Part shown: piece after piece, positions 15,554-24,438 of the stretch | How positions within the stretch are numbered: the first letter of the stretch is position 1 | Layout of the letters: every line of letters begins with the position of its first letter | DNA from: Candidatus Nitrosopumilus sp. | Lineage (GTDB): Archaea; Thermoproteota; Nitrososphaeria; Nitrososphaerales; Nitrosopumilaceae | Length of the DNA: 40,681 bases | Reading direction: 5' to 3' | Assembly: GCA_029863275.1 (NCBI GenBank) | Contig: JAOTVS010000012.1 | Coordinates: 1-40,681, forward strand | Made by a program: the position numbers and the translations under genes | The notes under the pieces: model-generated | Databases searched by the model: none | What the model was told of the DNA's origin: nothing | Seen by the model: the letters and a program-made list of their open reading frames with translations, nothing else

Positions 15554-16360
15554 ATGGGGGGTCTTTTTATGGAAATGAAGACTGAAACCATTTTTGATGT
15601 AGCGAATAGTCATTTTTCAGAAATTGCTCCAAAGTATAAAGCCTTGAGAACAACTGACTTGGATCCAATTGAGCACATAATTAATCACCTACGTAAAAAA
15701 TCTGGAAATACCATGTCAGATGTAGGTTGTGGTGATGGGCGATATTCCTTTGAACTTTTAAAATCATTAGATGATGATAGTTTCCTTCACTGTATTGATT
15801 ACAATGAAGATATGATCAAATATTTGAAAAGTTATTTGCAGGATAACAATATTTTGAATTTTTGTGCTAGACCTGGACATGCCAACAAATTACCTTTGGA
15901 AAGTAATTCTATGGATTGTATTGTAACGTTTAATGCCATACATCATTTTGATTTGCCAAGATTTTTGGCAGAAGTTTATGAGTGCCTAAAGGATGACGGT
16001 CATGCATTCATTTACACACGATTGCGAAATCAAAATTCTAGAAATATTTGGGGACAATACTTTCCGTTATTTGCAGAAATTGAGGATCGTTTATTTGAAT
16101 TTGATGAATTACAATATGCAGTTAAAAAAGCAGAAATGAAAATTGATCATACCCAAGTATTTGGGCATAATAGAACATCTAATTTGAACAGTCTTGTAAA
16201 CAAAGCCAAAAATAATCACTACTCCACCTTTACCTTGTATAGTAAGAATGAATTTGAAAAATCATTAGAAGTATTTGAGCAAAACATTAGGGATAATTTT
16301 GAAGATATAGATAAAATTCAATGGCAAGATGAGAATATTCTCTTGGAAATTAGCAAATAG
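15554..16360 (+). CDS. SAM-dependent methyltransferase, class I
   Basis: A cytoplasmic class I methyltransferase; substrate unknown. Motif I is DVGCGDGRYSFELL (about residues 56-69), the acidic end of strand beta-2 is CIDYNEDMIKYL (about 79-90), and the post-motif region is CIVTFNAIHHFDLPRFLAEV (about 122-141), the usual order. ATG at 15554 gives 268 residues; ATG at 15569 or 15575 would remove a non-conserved GGLFME stretch and is equally possible. The C-terminal 90 residues are helical and less typical. The Sm-like gene follows by 18 bp and is probably co-transcribed. Confidence 0.85.
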   Translation: MGGLFMEMKTETIFDVANSHFSEIAPKYKALRTTDLDPIEHIINHLRKKSGNTMSDVGCGDGRYSFELLKSLDDDSFLHCIDYNEDMIKYLKSYLQDNNILNFCARPGHANKLPLESNSMDCIVTFNAIHHFDLPRFLAEVYECLKDDGHAFIYTRLRNQNSRNIWGQYFPLFAEIEDRLFEFDELQYAVKKAEMKIDHTQVFGHNRTSNLNSLVNKAKNNHYSTFTLYSKNEFEKSLEVFEQNIRDNFEDIDKIQWQDENILLEISK

Positions 16361-16378
16361 ATTTTTGGAAATCAGGAG

Positions 16379-16639
16379 ATGTCATCTGAAATAAATGGAA
16401 TATTCAATGATTTTCTAGGTAAGGTTATCCAAATAAAACTCAGAAATAACGGTACAATACAAGGAACTCTTCAAGATTTTGACTCTGGAATGAATTTAAT
16501 TCTAACTAATTCTAGAGACATAACTGAAAAAAAGTCTAAAATTCTTGATAAAATACTTTTACGCTCAGATAACATTGTAGCAGTTTCATTTCCTGAGAAA
16601 TTCCATTCCTTGGACCCGCAGATAATGCCCCAATCTTAA
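16379..16639 (+). CDS. Sm-like archaeal RNA-binding protein (LSm)
   Basis: Archaeal Sm-like proteins form rings that bind U-rich RNA and take part in RNA processing. The 86-residue frame shows the Sm1 motif from GKVIQIKLRNNGTIQGTLQDFD (about residues 14-35) through GMNLIL, and the shorter Sm2 motif ILLRSDNIVAVS (about 58-69). The length and the two-motif layout match the family. It starts 18 bp after a methyltransferase gene. The C-terminal tail (FHSLDPQIMPQS) is not conserved. Confidence 0.9.
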   Translation: MSSEINGIFNDFLGKVIQIKLRNNGTIQGTLQDFDSGMNLILTNSRDITEKKSKILDKILLRSDNIVAVSFPEKFHSLDPQIMPQS

Positions 16640-16843
16640 CCGTTAATCATTAATGCAATTTTTCTAGAAATAGATCCTATCGTTCAAAAACAACTCTTTT
16701 CTGAAGGTTTATTTTTTAAAATTGAATTTAGGTTCAAGGATGTTTAACAAACTTAGCTAAATCCTATCAATATTTCCAACAAAGAAGGAAATAAAGTATT
16801 TTTTAAAAATTTTTAAACAAATTCATTATATTGTGAAATAGAT

Positions 16844-17632
16844 TTGGAGAGAATTGTTGCAATTTCAATAGGTTTACTGATTTTAGTTCCTCATTCTGTT
16901 TTTGGAGTTGCAGATATTGAAAACAAAAATTTGCTGGCAGAATCTTGGGATGGAGATATTGTTTTATTTTTGGATTTTGGAGAAAATATAATCTCCAAGT
17001 TTAATCGTATAATTCCCACATTGCAATCTGGAATGCTTGTCATAGGAGATCAAATTATAGAAATTGAAAACGCTAGAACGAAAATAATGGGAAATTCATT
17101 TGTTGTTCACTCTGAAAATATTTTAATTTATGCAAAAGGTTTAGAAAATAATAAATTTTTAATCAATAGTTATTTGATTGGTAGTAATCAATTAGACGCT
17201 ATTCAATTAGCAACAACTCCGATTGAACCTGATGTCTCTTCTGAAATTAAAAGTAACTTAATACCTATAGAGATGATTGTTTTAGTTCAACAAGATATCA
17301 GAACTTTTTGGAATGAAAATTATGATATTGAGGTTAAAGTTTTTGATAAATCAATAAATCCTAAGCCACAATTTTTTCAAAGTCTTGGAGCAATCAATCA
17401 AGCAGAGATTGATGTGAAATTGAGTGATATTGAAGGAATCGAATTAGCACATCTTACAGGTAAAACAAATTCAAAAGGTTTTTGGGAGGGAAATTATTTT
17501 GTTCGTCAAAATCTTGTTTCAGGAGGCAAATATTCTGTAGAAGTAGATGTAAGATATTTGGAATCAGAAAATTTACAAAAATTTGAAACTTTAATTATTG
17601 CAGATACTGCAAATGCTAAAAATTCTGGTTGA
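16844..17632 (+). CDS. Secreted or surface protein of unknown function
   Basis: The 262-residue product has an N-terminal signal sequence (MERIVAISIGLLILVPHSVF, followed by G) with likely cleavage near residue 20-24. The remainder is predicted to be beta-rich, with alternating hydrophobic residues (DIVLFLDFGENII, GMLVIGDQIIEIE) and a late immunoglobulin-like segment (YDIEVKVFDKS, GKTNSKGFWEGNYFV, GKYSVEVDVRYLES), as in archaeal surface-adhesion-like domains. There is no C-terminal anchor. The frame starts with TTG at 16844 close to an AT-rich promoter. No named family recognised. Confidence 0.7.
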   Translation: MERIVAISIGLLILVPHSVFGVADIENKNLLAESWDGDIVLFLDFGENIISKFNRIIPTLQSGMLVIGDQIIEIENARTKIMGNSFVVHSENILIYAKGLENNKFLINSYLIGSNQLDAIQLATTPIEPDVSSEIKSNLIPIEMIVLVQQDIRTFWNENYDIEVKVFDKSINPKPQFFQSLGAINQAEIDVKLSDIEGIELAHLTGKTNSKGFWEGNYFVRQNLVSGGKYSVEVDVRYLESENLQKFETLIIADTANAKNSG

Positions 17633-17744
17633 ATGTAAAATGAATTAATTTAATTGTAAAAATAAAAAAAATTATGTTTCAAGTGTAAATTATAAAATAA
17701 ATCTTATCAAGGTTTATAACCAAAAATTTAGAATATATTGCAAA

Positions 17745-18137
17745 ATGGGACTTGTTAAATCCATGGCAAAAGAAATGATGAAAGAAATTGGGAATAAATC
17801 AAGGGAATTCTATGAATTTGTTTTACCTCCAGTCGATATGCATTTAGAAGATGACAAATTGACTTTATTTATCGATATTCCAGGATTTGATAAAAAAGAC
17901 ATCAAATTATCACTAGATGAAAACATCTTATCTATTCAAGCATGTAAAGAGATTTCAGAGGAGAAAAACCGCAATATGATTTGTAACCAAAGGCCCAACA
18001 TAATTAATAAAAAAATAAGATTGCCAGTTGATGTTATGGATGATGAAAATACGGTAAGTTCTGCAAAATATTCTCAAGGAGTATTATCAATTATTATTCC
18101 CGTTCAAAAACACGGTAAAGATATTAAAATAGAATAG
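17745..18137 (+). CDS. hsp20: Small heat shock protein, Hsp20 family
   Basis: This is an ATP-independent chaperone that holds unfolding proteins. At 130 residues, the alpha-crystallin domain spans about residues 28-128: PPVDMHLEDDKLTLFIDIPGF opens it, KKDIKLSLDENILSIQA forms the middle strands and AKYSQGVLSIIIPV carries the conserved A-x-x-x-x-G-V-L signature and the I-I-I dimer/oligomer motif. The N-terminal arm is short. A TATA-like tttataa at 17712-17718 lies about 30 nt before the ATG, fitting a near-leaderless transcript. It is convergent with the UbiB-like gene, its stop abutting that gene's stop. Confidence 0.9.
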   Translation: MGLVKSMAKEMMKEIGNKSREFYEFVLPPVDMHLEDDKLTLFIDIPGFDKKDIKLSLDENILSIQACKEISEEKNRNMICNQRPNIINKKIRLPVDVMDDENTVSSAKYSQGVLSIIIPVQKHGKDIKIE

Positions 18138-19691
18138 TTATTTTTTTCTAAATACAGTAAAAATACTCATTATGATTAGCGAACCCACTAATCCAGTAAT
18201 GCCAACTACTTCATTTGAAGAGTACAAAATTGCTGATCCCAGAAAAATTGCTGCTGAAATAATACTACCAGAAAGTAGAATATTGGATTTTGGTTTTGCA
18301 TTTAAAAGTTGAATTGATCTATTTTCATCAATGAATTTTTTTAATTCAGGTGCAATAGAAATGGTAGCATCAATTGATTTTGCAAATCTTTGAAATGAAT
18401 ATTTCAATTCTTCAATATAAGCATCCTTGATTAGACTTTCTTCTTCTAAAATTTCTCGTAACACTTTGATAAATTTAAAATCTACTTTGTGTTGTTTGTA
18501 AATTCCCTCAATTATTGATGCCATTCTCATATACAAGGCAAGATTTTTTGGTAGAATAAACGGAAATTTACTCATTGTTTTATTGGCAAGTTCCATCAAA
18601 CTTTGTACTTCCATTTCATCAGGTTTTTTTCCATGCATAGCCCTGACTGTAAGCTCAATTCCCTTTTCAATAACTGAGCGATTAAATTCAGGAGTAAGCA
18701 TTCCAAGATCATTCATTGCATTGACTGTACGTGGCGGATCTTTTTCAATTAAAGCCAAATAAAGTCGAATTAGTTGCAATCTTGTTTCATTATCTAATCT
18801 GCCAACCATACCGTAGTCATAAAGAATGATTTTTCCTTCATTGGTGACTGAAATATTTCCAGGGTGAGGATCTGCATGAAATAACGAATATCGAAGTAAC
18901 ATGGTGAAAAATACCTTATGAACATCAATTACTAGCTGTTGTCTATCTATGCCTTGCTCGTCTAGAGCCTCCACATTTGTAATTTTGATTCCAGATAGAT
19001 ATTCCATAGTTAAAACATTTTTTGAGGAATAATCATCATAAACTGCAGGAATTACTACCTTGTTGTTTTTTTTCATATCATGTTTTATTTGTTTAAGGTT
19101 GGAGGATTCAATTGTATAATCCATTTCCTCATGAATTGTTTCAATGAATTGGGAAAGCATTGCATTTGCAGAAAAACGTAGGTTTGGGTCTACAAATCTT
19201 AATGCAAGAGGAAGAATTTTTTTTAAAACTTTAAGGTCTTCTGCAACTACTTTTTCAATACCTGGTCTTTTGACCTTCACAACAATTTGCTGACCTGATA
19301 TAGATCCACGATAAACTTGACCTAATGATGCACCAGAAATAGGGTTGGGATCTATTTTATCAAAATTTTTCTCAATCGGTCCAAGATCATTTTCAATTAT
19401 TGGCTTTACTTGTTCAAAAGGAGCAGATGGGACCTCGTCTTGTAGTTTAGCTAATTCTTCCAAATAAGGTTGAGGTAAAATATCTGCCCTAGAGGAAAGC
19501 CATTGTCCTAGTTTTATGTAAACAGGGCCCAAGGTAATGAAAGTGTTTAGAACCTTACGGGCATTTTTGCGATATCTTTCAGTATCAATATCATTTCCTT
19601 CTTGTTTAACCCAAGTTCTTCTATCTTTGCGTAATGCCAAAATTGATGGGAGGAGTTTAATTAAAACAGTAGCAGTACGTTTCGTTGACAT
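18138..19691 (-). CDS. ubiB: UbiB/ABC1/AarF-family atypical protein kinase
   Basis: UbiB-family proteins are membrane-associated kinase-like ATPases linked to quinone or lipid metabolism. The 517-residue protein has the KxGQ family signature KLGQWLSSRAD (60-70), the alanine-rich-loop equivalent ASLGQVYRGS (121-130), the ATP-binding lysine in IVVKVKRPG (about 136-144), the catalytic loop LFHADPHPGNI and the metal-binding DYGMVG. Two hydrophobic helices at the C-terminus (about 470-512) would anchor it in the membrane. It lies 5 bp downstream of the 19697 gene, so the two are probably one transcript. The substrate in archaea is not known. Confidence 0.9.
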   Translation of the reverse strand: MSTKRTATVLIKLLPSILALRKDRRTWVKQEGNDIDTERYRKNARKVLNTFITLGPVYIKLGQWLSSRADILPQPYLEELAKLQDEVPSAPFEQVKPIIENDLGPIEKNFDKIDPNPISGASLGQVYRGSISGQQIVVKVKRPGIEKVVAEDLKVLKKILPLALRFVDPNLRFSANAMLSQFIETIHEEMDYTIESSNLKQIKHDMKKNNKVVIPAVYDDYSSKNVLTMEYLSGIKITNVEALDEQGIDRQQLVIDVHKVFFTMLLRYSLFHADPHPGNISVTNEGKIILYDYGMVGRLDNETRLQLIRLYLALIEKDPPRTVNAMNDLGMLTPEFNRSVIEKGIELTVRAMHGKKPDEMEVQSLMELANKTMSKFPFILPKNLALYMRMASIIEGIYKQHKVDFKFIKVLREILEEESLIKDAYIEELKYSFQRFAKSIDATISIAPELKKFIDENRSIQLLNAKPKSNILLSGSIISAAIFLGSAILYSSNEVVGITGLVGSLIIMSIFTVFRKK

Positions 19692-19696
19692 CAGAA

Positions 19697-20083
19697 TTAC
19701 TCCAAATAATTTTTAATTTTTTTTGTTACAACATATCCTAAAAATCCCATGATAATTGAAGACGATATACTTGCTGATGGGTTAAATTTTTGTGATTTAT
19801 TTTTTTTGAATAATGATTTTGTTATTTGTGTGCCTCCAAAAACTGCGCATGCAATACCTGCTATGACTTCAGGTGCATCATAAAATAGATGACCCAAGGG
19901 ATCTTCTCGAGGATCAATTTTATCAGTGTGAACTAGAAATTTATCTTCATATTCTCTAATATGCAATTTACCATAGCGATATTGTTTTTTTGCACCATTT
20001 TTTTGTCCAAGAACTGTCTCTTCTGCTCCATCTATCATGAATTCCCGTAATTCTTTTGGGACTGCAATTTCATCCCCAAACAT
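19697..20083 (-). CDS. Small membrane-associated protein, unknown function
   Basis: This 128-residue protein is soluble and charged in its first 80 residues (AEETVLGQKNGAKKQYRYGK, then an EYEDKFLVHTDKIDPREDPLGHLFYDAPEV segment) and carries two weak hydrophobic helices at about residues 79-91 (EVIAGIACAVFGG) and 105-120 (ISSSIIMGFLGYVVT). It starts with ATG and ends 5 bp before the UbiB-like gene, so it is probably co-transcribed and may work with that kinase. I do not recognise a family. Confidence 0.7.
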   Translation of the reverse strand: MFGDEIAVPKELREFMIDGAEETVLGQKNGAKKQYRYGKLHIREYEDKFLVHTDKIDPREDPLGHLFYDAPEVIAGIACAVFGGTQITKSLFKKNKSQKFNPSASISSSIIMGFLGYVVTKKIKNYLE

Positions 20084-20445
20084 GATCGCAAGATCCCATA
20101 AGTGTTTATAATCTTAGTTATGAAATTCAGCCTCAAAATATTTTTCGGTAGAATACTTGATGGAAGAAAAATAGAGAGATAATTAATAATTTTAATTGTA
20201 AAAAACTTTATCAAGATTCTGAACGTCTTAAAATCTAAAATTTTGAAACAAATTTTAATTGCTTAAAAAAAAATTTAATCAAGAAAAAAACCCTAAAAAC
20301 GAAATTGTTTGGTTATGGGATGTATCTCATAAAAAAAATTAAATTTTATTAATTAAAGAAAATTTGAATACAATTAGAAAATTAACAAGTCAAATAAATT
20401 ATACATAACTTTTAAACATTTTATTTTTGTAGATAGTGTTGAAGT
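20084..20445. other. 362-bp intergenic region
   Basis: Very AT-rich, with poly-A runs. It holds the promoter of the leftward 19697 gene on the left and that of the 20446 gene on the right (a TATA-like stretch at 20408-20418, about 28-38 bp before the ATG). I see no credible ORF, hairpin or repeat. Confidence 0.5.
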
Positions 20446-20751
20446 ATGGATTATAATATAATGAATTATGACACACTCGTTAAACGAATTAGAATGTATA
20501 TGAGTAAATTTGAGGGGAACTATTCTGATTGGTATGTTGGAATTGCAAAAGACATAGATGAGGAATTATTTGAAAAACATAAAGTTGACGAAAATGGTAT
20601 TTGGATTTCATTTGGTGCAGATACAGATGAAATAGCCAAAAAGGTTGAGAAATATTTTCTTGATAAAAATTGTGATGGAAATCCGGTTAAATTAGAAGAG
20701 AATATTAGAATCATCTATGCCTATAAAAAAAATTCCAAAACAGTTCCGTAA
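20446..20751 (+). CDS. Small protein of unknown function
   Basis: The 101-residue product is soluble. The motif SDWYVGIAKDIDEELFEKH at about 26-45 resembles the YVGIT-D-x-R-L-F-H start of a family of small proteins that also has a middle segment like EIAKKVEKYFLDKNCDG and a closing strand IRIIYAYKK; all three appear here in order. That layout is known from conserved hypothetical proteins and recalls, but does not equal, the GIY-YIG fold (no catalytic Arg-Glu pair is evident). The neighbours on both sides are far away, so this is a stand-alone gene. Confidence 0.65.
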   Translation: MDYNIMNYDTLVKRIRMYMSKFEGNYSDWYVGIAKDIDEELFEKHKVDENGIWISFGADTDEIAKKVEKYFLDKNCDGNPVKLEENIRIIYAYKKNSKTVP

Positions 20752-20834
20752 AATTAATTTTATTTTTAATAAATTTTTTATTAATTTTTGATTTTATCAT
20801 TTTTTAATATTTTTTGAATTACCAATTAAAATTA

Positions 20835-21029
20835 TTATTTAGTATTTCCAAGTTTGTCTTTATTAAATAAAATAAAACTAATCGAAAAAACTAGGAGCAT
20901 GGCTATGCCAGTTACATATGCATAGTTGAATCCTACTCCAGGATGGTTTTGTTCATGAAAAGTATGAATAACAAATGTAAAAATCAATAAAACTATGCCT
21001 AATATTGTCAGTTTTTGATGTAGTTCCAT
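20835..21029 (-). CDS. Small two-helix membrane protein
   Basis: A 64-residue frame with ATG at 21029 shows two clear hydrophobic helices, at about residues 7-24 (LTILGIVLLIFTFVIHTF) and 36-55 (YAYVTGIAMLLVFSISFILF), separated by HEQNHPGVGFN and followed by a basic tail NKDKLGNTK. The composition and the clean flanks support a real gene. The unusual histidine-rich loop (HTFHEQNHPG) could bind metal or a proton. No family recognised. Confidence 0.65.
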   Translation of the reverse strand: MELHQKLTILGIVLLIFTFVIHTFHEQNHPGVGFNYAYVTGIAMLLVFSISFILFNKDKLGNTK

Positions 21030-21133
21030 GAATTTGGATTTGTTGATATGTATATTAATTTAGAAAATTTTGAATTATAAAATTTCACATGATTCATTTT
21101 TTATTTTGAATAATTTGGTTTTTTTAATCTTGT

Positions 21134-22441
21134 TTAATTAGTTTGAATTTCTTCTTTTTTGCGCCTACGCATTAGAAAAATTACTACTGCAATTACAATA
21201 ACAATTGGAATAAGGATCATCATTGTATAATCTTCAGACTGATCATCATTTGCTGGCTCTTCAATCATTATTGTAGTTTCATAGGGAATGAAAACTTCAT
21301 CTCTCACATTATCCTTGTATCGTACAGTAATTTTGATATCATGTTCTCCATATTTTGGCTCACCATCAAATTCTAAAGGTATGTTAAATGGTACAGGAGA
21401 ATCTATTTCAATCTCATCGATAAATTGTGATTGTTTTTTTATGTTTGATTCACCCATGGGTTCTAGAGAAACAAAACTAAATAATGCATCTTCATTTCCT
21501 TCATTAATAATTTCTCCAATTATCATTTGTGTGCTTGATAATTCAATTACCCCAATTCCATAAATTGTAAGATCAATTAGTCCTTTAATGTAAAAATCAA
21601 CTATTTTTTCAACTGTTTGTAAATCACCATGTGCATTATAATAGGAAATTAATAATGGAATTCGTAAAGTGTCACCCTTTAGATTTTCAGGTACGTATAC
21701 TGTTGCAGTAAGTTGTCGTGAAGACATTGCATCAATATTTCCAACATCCCAATTAGACTCTAAAATAACAACATTTTCTATATTTGTAGTAGAAGAAGCG
21801 GTTGATGCCATTTCTGTTTGAGTGTTAGATGCAACAATATCTACACTAGAAATTGGTGCCGTTCCATCATTTGAAATTTCAATAATTACATCATTTGTTT
21901 TTAGAGATGTTAAGAAAGGATTCATAGCCTTCACATTGATTACACTATCTCCTGTGACTTTGAAATTAAATTCAGAAAAAGATGTCCTTACACCAGATTC
22001 TCTTAATCTTGAATAATCCACCTTGACTGTAGCTGGATATTGTTGAATTTGGGCATTGTTGCCAATATTTACAAAAAATGTCAAGGCAAAATTATTCCCT
22101 GCAAGAGAATTAGAGTCACTATCAGCAAAAACAGCTGATCCTGGACCATCTGAGCCTGAAAAGTCAAGTGGTAAGGCTAATTGGCCTCTAATTCCAGTGA
22201 TATCTTGTGTGCCTACATTTGCAAATACAACTGTAAATGGTACGTTTGAATCACCTGGTCCAACTTCAATTTTTTTGTCTAAGGTTCCAAAATATGCATC
22301 AAGAAATTTTACATCTCCAAAATCTCGCTCAAAAGGTGAATTACCAAATCCACCAGAACTAATTTGTGCAAAAGAATTATCGATTGCAAATGAAGTTAAC
22401 ATTAAAACTGTAATTGAAAAAATTATTTTTGAATTAATCAT
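21134..22441 (-). CDS. COG1361-type surface protein partner of the ABC transporter
   Basis: The 435-residue protein begins with a signal peptide (about 1-26) and has immunoglobulin-like NEW3-type repeats, with strands such as VPFTVVFANVGTQDITGIRG, VINVKAMNPFLTSLKTND and LTIYGIGVIELSSTQMIIGE, and ends in a single membrane helix (about 410-427) plus the basic tail RRRKKEE. This matches COG1361-like surface proteins encoded beside MacB-type ABC systems, where it may take the place of the MacA adaptor. Its ATG overlaps the ATPase stop by 4 bp (ATGA). The substrate is not readable. Confidence 0.8.
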   Translation of the reverse strand: MINSKIIFSITVLMLTSFAIDNSFAQISSGGFGNSPFERDFGDVKFLDAYFGTLDKKIEVGPGDSNVPFTVVFANVGTQDITGIRGQLALPLDFSGSDGPGSAVFADSDSNSLAGNNFALTFFVNIGNNAQIQQYPATVKVDYSRLRESGVRTSFSEFNFKVTGDSVINVKAMNPFLTSLKTNDVIIEISNDGTAPISSVDIVASNTQTEMASTASSTTNIENVVILESNWDVGNIDAMSSRQLTATVYVPENLKGDTLRIPLLISYYNAHGDLQTVEKIVDFYIKGLIDLTIYGIGVIELSSTQMIIGEIINEGNEDALFSFVSLEPMGESNIKKQSQFIDEIEIDSPVPFNIPLEFDGEPKYGEHDIKITVRYKDNVRDEVFIPYETTIMIEEPANDDQSEDYTMMILIPIVIVIAVVIFLMRRRKKEEIQTN

Positions 22442-23142
22442 GCCATTACCTCCAGTTCTGAAGGCTGATTTCCCTCAAATGCTTTCCCATCTTTGATTGT
22501 AATTATTTTATCTACCTTACCAAAATTATCTGGTTCGTGTGTTACAATAACAAAAGTTTGATTAAGTTTTTTTGCCATTGATTTCATCAATTCAACCACT
22601 TTATCAGAGGTTACTGAATCTAAATTTCCCGTTGGTTCATCTGCTAAAACAATGGATGGGTTATTGATCAATCCCCTAGCGATAGCCACTCTTTGCGCCT
22701 GTCCTCCAGAAATTTTATTTGCCCTTTTATTCATTTGAGACTCTAATCCTACTGTTTTTAATAGTTCACGAGCATCCTTTTCAGCAGTTCCATTTGTTCC
22801 TGCTATCTGCCTTGGCAGTAAAACATTTTCTAAAACGGTAAGATCAGTAAGTAAATTTGAAAATTGAAAAATAAACCCTAATTTCTTGTTCCTGAATGAT
22901 GATATTTGATTCTCACTAAGTTTCGTAGTATCAACTCCATCGATGAAAACTTTACCATTTGTTGGACGATCTAAAAGTCCAATCATGTTAAGAAGTGTAG
23001 ACTTGCCTGAACCTGAACTTCCTACAATTAATACAAATTGTCCTTTTTCAATGGAAAATGATGCATTATCCAATGCTTTTACTTGATTTTCTCCTGATCC
23101 ATAGATTTTAGATAAATCATGAACCTCAAGAACCTTAGACAG
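22438..23142 (-). CDS. ABC transporter ATP-binding protein, MacB/LolD type
   Basis: This ATPase drives the MacB-like permease. Motifs in order: Walker A GSSGSGKST, Q-loop FQFSNLLTDLTVLENV, signature ISGGQAQRVAIARGL, Walker B VLADEPTGNLDS and the H-loop VTHEP. The frame is open to an ATG at 23202, which would add 20 residues overlapping the permease by 68 bp. The conserved family start (LEVHDLSKIYG) begins right after a CTG codon at 23140-23142, which has GGAGG nine bases upstream at 23152-23156. I therefore give CTG as the likely start; if it is not used, the start is 23202. The last four bases overlap the COG1361 gene. Confidence 0.85.
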   Translation of the reverse strand: MSKVLEVHDLSKIYGSGENQVKALDNASFSIEKGQFVLIVGSSGSGKSTLLNMIGLLDRPTNGKVFIDGVDTTKLSENQISSFRNKKLGFIFQFSNLLTDLTVLENVLLPRQIAGTNGTAEKDARELLKTVGLESQMNKRANKISGGQAQRVAIARGLINNPSIVLADEPTGNLDSVTSDKVVELMKSMAKKLNQTFVIVTHEPDNFGKVDKIITIKDGKAFEGNQPSELEVMA

Positions 23143-24322
23143 TTCGCATCGCCTCCACTGGTAATAGCTTGGTAGCTCTATAAGATGGATACAAGGATGC
23201 AATAATAGCTAACGAAAATGACAACAGGGCAGTTTGAATTATTTTCTCCCAGTTGTAATTTACTTCTAATGGAATGCTGTTCATGAAGGACATGTTGGTT
23301 TCTTTAGCATAAATTGTATATCCTAAACCGGCAGCTGTACCTACTCCTGCACCGATTGCGCCAATAATCATTCCTTGAAAAATAAAGATAATTAGTATAT
23401 CCTTTCGTTTTGCACCAATAGACCTCATAACTCCAATCTCTCGTGTTTTTCCGTTTACTAGCATCATTTGTATTGTAACTATTGCAAATGCTGATGACAT
23501 CATACCAAAGTAACCTATCAAATTTATCATTGCAATTCCAGATCTAAAACCAGCTAATTGTTCCTCTGCTGATTCTTCTATTGTTTCAGCAATAAAATCA
23601 TCATTAGGGAAAGCAGATAAAAAGAATTCTTTAACTTCAGTTGCTTTGGTAGGATCATTTAGTTTCACCATAAAAGATCCAGACTCACCTGATCTACCCA
23701 TCATATCACGTAGGGTATCAATATGCATAACTACACTATAATCCAAACCTTGACCACCAGGAGACCTTACAATCCCAGCAACGTTAAATCTCCTAACTTG
23801 ATCTTCACCAGTTCTATCAACTATAAGCAGTTTTAGACTATCTCCAACTTGCGCATCTCCAAGATCCTCTGCAACATTTTTTCCTAAAACTACTGAATTT
23901 CGATTAATAACATATGTTCCTTCAGCTACTGTTTCATGTGCTGTAGATGCTTTTACATCTCGGATTGGATCAACTCCCACAACGGGAACTCTAGTTTCTT
24001 CAATTAGTTTTCCGTTTTTTGTCATGTTAATTTCAGCTGAAGAAGACAACCTCGGTGTTGCCCCTTGAACAAATGGAATTCGCTCAAACCAATTTACCAA
24101 AGCTAAATCAGACTTGTCAATGTAATCTGCTTCATCTGTTACAAGAACATCTCCGTTTCGATAATTGCTGATATCGCGAACAATAGCATCAAACAAACCC
24201 TGAAAAATTACAAAATTGACATGGATAACTAAGATTCCAATCGTTACAGCTAAAACTGCTCCAATAAGACTACCTTTTTTATTAAATAGCATCCTTTTAG
24301 CTAGACGTAGTCTATATTCCAT
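23135..24322 (-). CDS. ABC transporter permease, MacB/FtsX family
   Basis: The 395-residue permease has the MacB/FtsX layout: a first membrane helix (about 19-41, IGAVLAVTIGILVIHVNFVIF), a large periplasmic MacB-type domain (about 45-265), then three helices at about 266-300, 310-345 and 360-382. The AVTIGILVI start, the segment MINLIGYFGMMSSAFAIVTI and GKTREIGVMRSIGAKRKDIL, typical of FtsX-like domains, are visible. Such systems export peptides, lipids or lipoproteins or act as mechanosensors; the substrate is unknown. It is the first gene of the leftward operon (permease, ATPase, COG1361 protein). A TATA-like stretch about 22-31 nt upstream suggests a leaderless mRNA. Confidence 0.88.
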   Translation of the reverse strand: MEYRLRLAKRMLFNKKGSLIGAVLAVTIGILVIHVNFVIFQGLFDAIVRDISNYRNGDVLVTDEADYIDKSDLALVNWFERIPFVQGATPRLSSSAEINMTKNGKLIEETRVPVVGVDPIRDVKASTAHETVAEGTYVINRNSVVLGKNVAEDLGDAQVGDSLKLLIVDRTGEDQVRRFNVAGIVRSPGGQGLDYSVVMHIDTLRDMMGRSGESGSFMVKLNDPTKATEVKEFFLSAFPNDDFIAETIEESAEEQLAGFRSGIAMINLIGYFGMMSSAFAIVTIQMMLVNGKTREIGVMRSIGAKRKDILIIFIFQGMIIGAIGAGVGTAAGLGYTIYAKETNMSFMNSIPLEVNYNWEKIIQTALLSFSLAIIASLYPSYRATKLLPVEAMRTV

Positions 24323-24438
24323 GAAAAATCTATTTTTGTCGGATATTTAACGTATTTGTTGTCTAGTGCCAATATAACAGACATTTTTATATGGAATTAT
24401 CTGTTTCTTAATAATTAAAAATGGAGTAAGATACTAAA
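24323..24438. promoter_or_regulatory. Divergent promoter region: ABC exporter operon and Lrp-like regulator
   Basis: The leftward operon has a TATA-like stretch at about 24344-24353, 22-31 nt from the permease ATG. The rightward regulator has a TATA-like tttttatat at 24384-24392, 47-55 nt before its TTG start at 24439. The shared 116-bp gap places both promoters side by side, which is where a regulator of this operon would bind. Confidence 0.5.

Noticed and set aside
20446-20751. GIY-YIG endonuclease
   Set aside because: The YVGI segment is suggestive, but the conserved Arg and Glu of the GIY-YIG active site are not evident, so only an unknown protein is called.
22056-22496. Plus-strand frame of 146 codons opposite the COG1361-type protein
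   Set aside because: It overlaps a well-supported operon gene on the other strand and has no recognisable feature.
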